From NCBI RefSeq assembly GCF_000169155.1, contig NZ_AAWL01000024.1, positions 1-34,495 of the forward strand: a DNA stretch of 34,495 nt. The letters are read 5' to 3'. The notes beneath the pieces are model-generated. The model had not been told where the DNA came from. It saw nothing but the letters and a program-made list of their open reading frames with translations, and searched no databases. Positions 32,043-34,495 of the stretch are shown in pieces; within the stretch, counting starts at the first letter, position 1; every line of letters begins with the position of its first letter. Source of the DNA: Thermosinus carboxydivorans Nor1 (GTDB taxonomy: Bacteria > Bacillota > Negativicutes > Sporomusales > Thermosinaceae). The translations under genes and the position numbers were made by a program.

Positions 32043-32060
32043 TCGTCGCACCAAGAGTTC

Positions 32061-32090
32061 ACTGTTGGGTTAACCAACAGTTCTTTTTTT
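32061..32090 (+). terminator. intrinsic terminator after pyrG
   Basis: ACTGTTGG (32061-32068) and CCAACAGT (32074-32081) pair over a 5-base loop and are followed by TTCTTTTTTT-type sequence. Confidence 0.88.
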
Positions 32091-32133
32091 AATACTAACT
32101 TTGTATGCTAAAAACTGACCGAGGAGGATGCCA

Positions 32134-33060
32134 ATGTTCAAACGGACAGTCATGTATGTTATCGCCGCTGTCGTGCTTGTCTCGCTCGTTGGGGCGGCCT
32201 TTATTATTCCGGGGCTGAAAACTAAAGGCGCTGCTGCACAGGGTAAAGTTGCCGTTATCTATATCGACGGCGTTATCATCGGGGGACGGGGCCAAAGCGC
32301 CTTGCTGGCCGAGTACGGGGGCACTGACGATATTATGCGCCAGCTGCACGAAGCGCGGGATGATGCCGCCGTGCGCGCCGTGGTACTACGCATCAACAGC
32401 CCAGGCGGCAGTGCGCCTGCATCGCAGGAAGTGGGCGAGGAAGTAAAAAAGCTGCGGGCGGCCGGCAAGATTGTCGTAACCTCGATGGGGGACGTGGCGG
32501 CCTCGGGCGGCTACTGGATCGCCGCCCTGACCGACAAAATTTATGCCAATCCGGCCACGATGACCGGCAGCATCGGCGTCTATATCCCCTATGCCAACTG
32601 GGAAGAACTTTATCGTAAAATCGGCATCCGCCAGGAAAAAATCAAAAGCGGCCCGCATAAAGATATTTTGTCGCCGGAACGGTCCATGACTGGGGAAGAG
32701 CGGGCCATCATTCAGGCGATGGTCGATGACATGTATAATCAGTTTGTGGCCGTTGTGGCCGAAGGACGGAAAATGGACCCGGCCCGCGTGCGGCAGTTGG
32801 CCGATGGGCGCATTTACACCGGCAATCAGGCCAAAGAACTGGGGCTGGTAGATGAGCTGGGCAACTTGTACGACGCTATTGATGGCGCCGCCCGGCTGGC
32901 CGGCATCAAAGGCAAACCGCAGGTCATTGAATATGGCAAGCATTCTCCCTGGGATTATCTCTTGAGTCTGCGGGCGCCCACCCTGCTGGAAAAAGTGCTG
33001 CAGCAGCCGCACAACCAGCTGCCGCTCACGGCGCCGCTGGCGCTGCCGGAAAAATGGTAG
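32134..33060 (+). CDS. sppA: signal peptide peptidase SppA (S49 family, 36K type)
   Basis: A 308-residue membrane serine protease that degrades cleaved signal peptides. One N-terminal transmembrane helix (about residues 6-27) is followed by a single S49 domain, as in the Gram-positive 36K form rather than the double-domain E. coli form. Landmarks are AVVLRINSPGGSAPASQEVGEEV, the nucleophile Ser124 in GDVAASGGYWIA, ATMTGSIGVY and the general-base Lys171 in EKIKSGPHKDILSPERSMT. ATG 32134 is preferred over 32128 because gaggagg then lies 6 bases upstream. The next gene starts 9 bases after the stop and is probably co-transcribed. Confidence 0.93.
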   Translation: MFKRTVMYVIAAVVLVSLVGAAFIIPGLKTKGAAAQGKVAVIYIDGVIIGGRGQSALLAEYGGTDDIMRQLHEARDDAAVRAVVLRINSPGGSAPASQEVGEEVKKLRAAGKIVVTSMGDVAASGGYWIAALTDKIYANPATMTGSIGVYIPYANWEELYRKIGIRQEKIKSGPHKDILSPERSMTGEERAIIQAMVDDMYNQFVAVVAEGRKMDPARVRQLADGRIYTGNQAKELGLVDELGNLYDAIDGAARLAGIKGKPQVIEYGKHSPWDYLLSLRAPTLLEKVLQQPHNQLPLTAPLALPEKW

Positions 33061-33069
33061 GAGGCGACA

Positions 33070-33654
33070 ATGATGGGCCAGTTGTTGGAACTGCTTTATG
33101 ACGTGCTCTTTCATCCGACAGCGGCGATGCGCCGGGTAGCCGGCGAAAAGCGCGTTGGCCAGGCCGTCCTCGTTTTTCTTGTCAGCGTGCTGCTGCCGGT
33201 GTGGGGACTTTATTTCGGCCTTAAAGCGGCCGGCATGCCACAGACCATCAGCGTTGTGGTGCTTTTTCAGCTCTTGGGCAGCTTGCTCTTATGGGTTATG
33301 GGCGCTGGCCTGTTGCACCTCATCGCCGAATTTTTGGGCGGCCGCGGCTCGGCGCGTGGCCTGTTCGCCGCCTTAGGCTTTGCCCAGTTTCCCCGCATCT
33401 TTATTGTTCCCCTCTGGGTGTTGGCGGCGCTGTTGCCGGAGGGAGCGCGCCCGCTGGCAATGGCTGCGTCGGCCCTCTTCGTCCTCTTTTGGGTCCTTGC
33501 CCTCCATGTGGCGGCGATTAAAGGCGCCCATGACCTGGGCGTGGCCAAAGCCACGCTTGTGCTGGCCATTCCTTTTCTAGTCGCCATGGCGGTTATGGCC
33601 GTGATTGTCATCTTTGTCAGTGCTGCGGTTATGCGTTGGCCGCTTTTTTATTGA
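33070..33654 (+). CDS. Yip1-domain-type membrane protein
   Basis: A 194-residue protein with five predicted helices (about residues 28-50, 60-85, 100-122, 127-150 and 160-185). The N-terminus LLELLYDVLFHPTAAMRRVA, with 'hP...m..v', and the central FLGGRGSARGLFAALGFAQFPRIFI match the bacterial Yip1 (PF04893) pattern. Such proteins are of unknown function in bacteria. It follows sppA after 9 bases, which suggests a role in the membrane linked to that protease, though this is only context. ATG 33070 and 33073 are equal start options after ggaggcg. Confidence 0.75.
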   Translation: MMGQLLELLYDVLFHPTAAMRRVAGEKRVGQAVLVFLVSVLLPVWGLYFGLKAAGMPQTISVVVLFQLLGSLLLWVMGAGLLHLIAEFLGGRGSARGLFAALGFAQFPRIFIVPLWVLAALLPEGARPLAMAASALFVLFWVLALHVAAIKGAHDLGVAKATLVLAIPFLVAMAVMAVIVIFVSAAVMRWPLFY

Positions 33655-33663
33655 AAAACTTTT

Positions 33664-33816
33664 CTAACCGCGGAGAGCGCAGAGGCGCGATATTTATCGC
33701 GCGAAGAATATCATACTTCTCCGTGTCCTACGCTGAAAACAGGGAACATCACACGGTGAGTATTGGAACCGCAGAGATATTCATGCCAATAATTGGCACC
33801 ACAAAGCATGAAAACG
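33664..33816. repeat. mosaic palindromic repeat, cluster E
   Basis: Starts ten bases after the stop of the Yip1-type gene: TAACCGCGGAGAGCGCAGAG with inner palindrome GCGCGATATTTATCGCGC (33686-33703), then a diverged right arm ACTTCTCCGTGTCC, and the hairpin module CATGCCAATAATTGGCACC with tail ACAAAGCATGAAAA (33782-33815). The 200 bases between this cluster and the transposase start at 34020 show no gene; they include the unmarked left end of the insertion sequence. Confidence 0.78.
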
Positions 33817-34019
33817 GATAGTCTGCGGCGAATATTTAGCTTGCGGCTGGGCGACCAAAGGACGTCGCGTACTAGCGCTTCGAGCCTGACGCAAAGATTG
33901 TCCTCAATCATTCGGTGCATCACTAACTGTCACCTCCTATTGGAGAGTACGCAGGGTAGAATACATCCCTAGAGATGATTGCACCAGTCGCAAAATAAGG
34001 CCGCAGAAGGAGAATTAGA

Positions 34020-34495
34020 ATGAGTAACAATGTCCAGGTAGTTTATGAGCGGTGTTGCGGGTTAGACATTCACAAACGCAAAATTGAAGCCTGTGCCCTG
34101 GTAGGCGAAAAAATGCGGCGCAACAGTTTCGGCACTACGTCAGAACAGTTGCACAAACTTGCCGATTGGTTAAAAAAACATGAGGTTGAAATCGTAGCAA
34201 TGGAAAGCACCGGTGTTTACTGGAAGCCGGTTATCAACGTTCTGGAAGCCGAAGGAATAAAAGCGATAATAGTCAATGCTCAGCACATTAAAAACGTACC
34301 TGGACGAAAAACCGATGTTAAAGATGCCGAGTGGATAGCTTCGCTTCTTCGCCATGGACTACTAAAACCAAGCTTCATTCCCGAGCGCAGGCAACGGGAA
34401 ATGCGGGAAATCACAAGATTACGCACCTCTAAAATTCAAGAACGCGCCCGTGAAATCCAACCCGGCTGCAAAAATTCTTGGAAGGCTGCAACATA
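34020..34495 (+). mobile_element. IS110-family transposase, 5' part (cut by window end, frameshifted near it)
   Basis: The first 145 codons of a DEDD transposase of the IS110 family: GLDIHKRKIEACALVG with the first Asp, VAMESTGVYWKPVINVLE with Glu, and [27 protein letters not shown] with the two late Asp, then [21 protein letters not shown]. After ATC 34455-34457 two extra C appear relative to the expected text (in 34457-34463); skipping them restores NRLQKFLEGCNI. The full gene would be about 400 codons. IS110 elements have no or poor terminal repeats, so the left end is not defined; it lies between cluster E and 34020. Ribosome-binding site gaaggag. The frame break is very near the window end and may be a consensus fault. 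Confidence 0.85.

Overview
The window looks like a chromosomal segment of a spore-forming, double-membraned Firmicute, most probably of the Negativicutes (Sporomusa/Thermosinus type). This is inference from gene content. Firmicute traits are a T-box leader, an RNA polymerase delta subunit next to pyrG, the ywiB(DUF1934)-argS-rpoE-pyrG order, and SpoIID- and VanW-type proteins. Diderm traits are a periplasmic adaptor of the MacA type and the remains of a TolC-type outer-membrane channel. No tRNA, rRNA or CRISPR array is visible.

Layout. 1-2.6 kb: end of a PHP-domain gene, an arginase gene broken by one missing base, a YjbQ-DUF503 pair, a remnant of a DMT permease, and a 69-aa protein behind a structured leader. 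2.9-6.0 kb: a class III aminotransferase and a beta-keto acid cleavage enzyme in one operon, facing a convergent RpiR-type regulator. 6.1-12.8 kb: a secreted two-repeat protein, an OmpR-type two-component system, and a MacAB-like export operon whose TolC gene is decayed. The same pair of 11-bp direct repeats, at the same distance from a -10 box, precedes both the secreted protein and the export operon. 12.9-16.4 kb: an Lrp-type regulator and an aminotransferase under a T-box that probably reads tRNA-Ala, divergent from a frameshifted sodium:neurotransmitter-symporter-type transporter. 16.6-20.9 kb: a nitroreductase, an orphan ZnuA-type lipoprotein with a palindromic operator candidate, a threonine-synthase-like enzyme and GluQRS. 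21-23.3 kb: an unknown protein, an unlisted 43-aa Cys-rich mini-protein, and a cytochrome b561-like gene bracketed by repeats. 23.4-27.6 kb: a divergent MurE-like ligase, a VanW lipoprotein, a SpoIID-domain protein and a PD-(D/E)XK-like protein. 27.8-33.7 kb: DUF1934, argS, rpoE, pyrG (with a consensus promoter starting at GGGC), sppA and a Yip1-type membrane protein. The window ends inside an IS110-family transposase.

The strongest unexplained structure is a family of mosaic palindromic repeats, five clusters in 34 kb and always between genes. They are built from the same three modules in different orders and orientations, with one apparent compensatory pair of changes in a hairpin arm. Four protein-coding genes carry frame breaks (arginase, TolC, the symporter, and IS110 near the window end). 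At least some could be consensus errors of a draft assembly, so they should be checked against reads before biology is read into them. The TolC gene also lacks most of its length, which a base-call error cannot explain.
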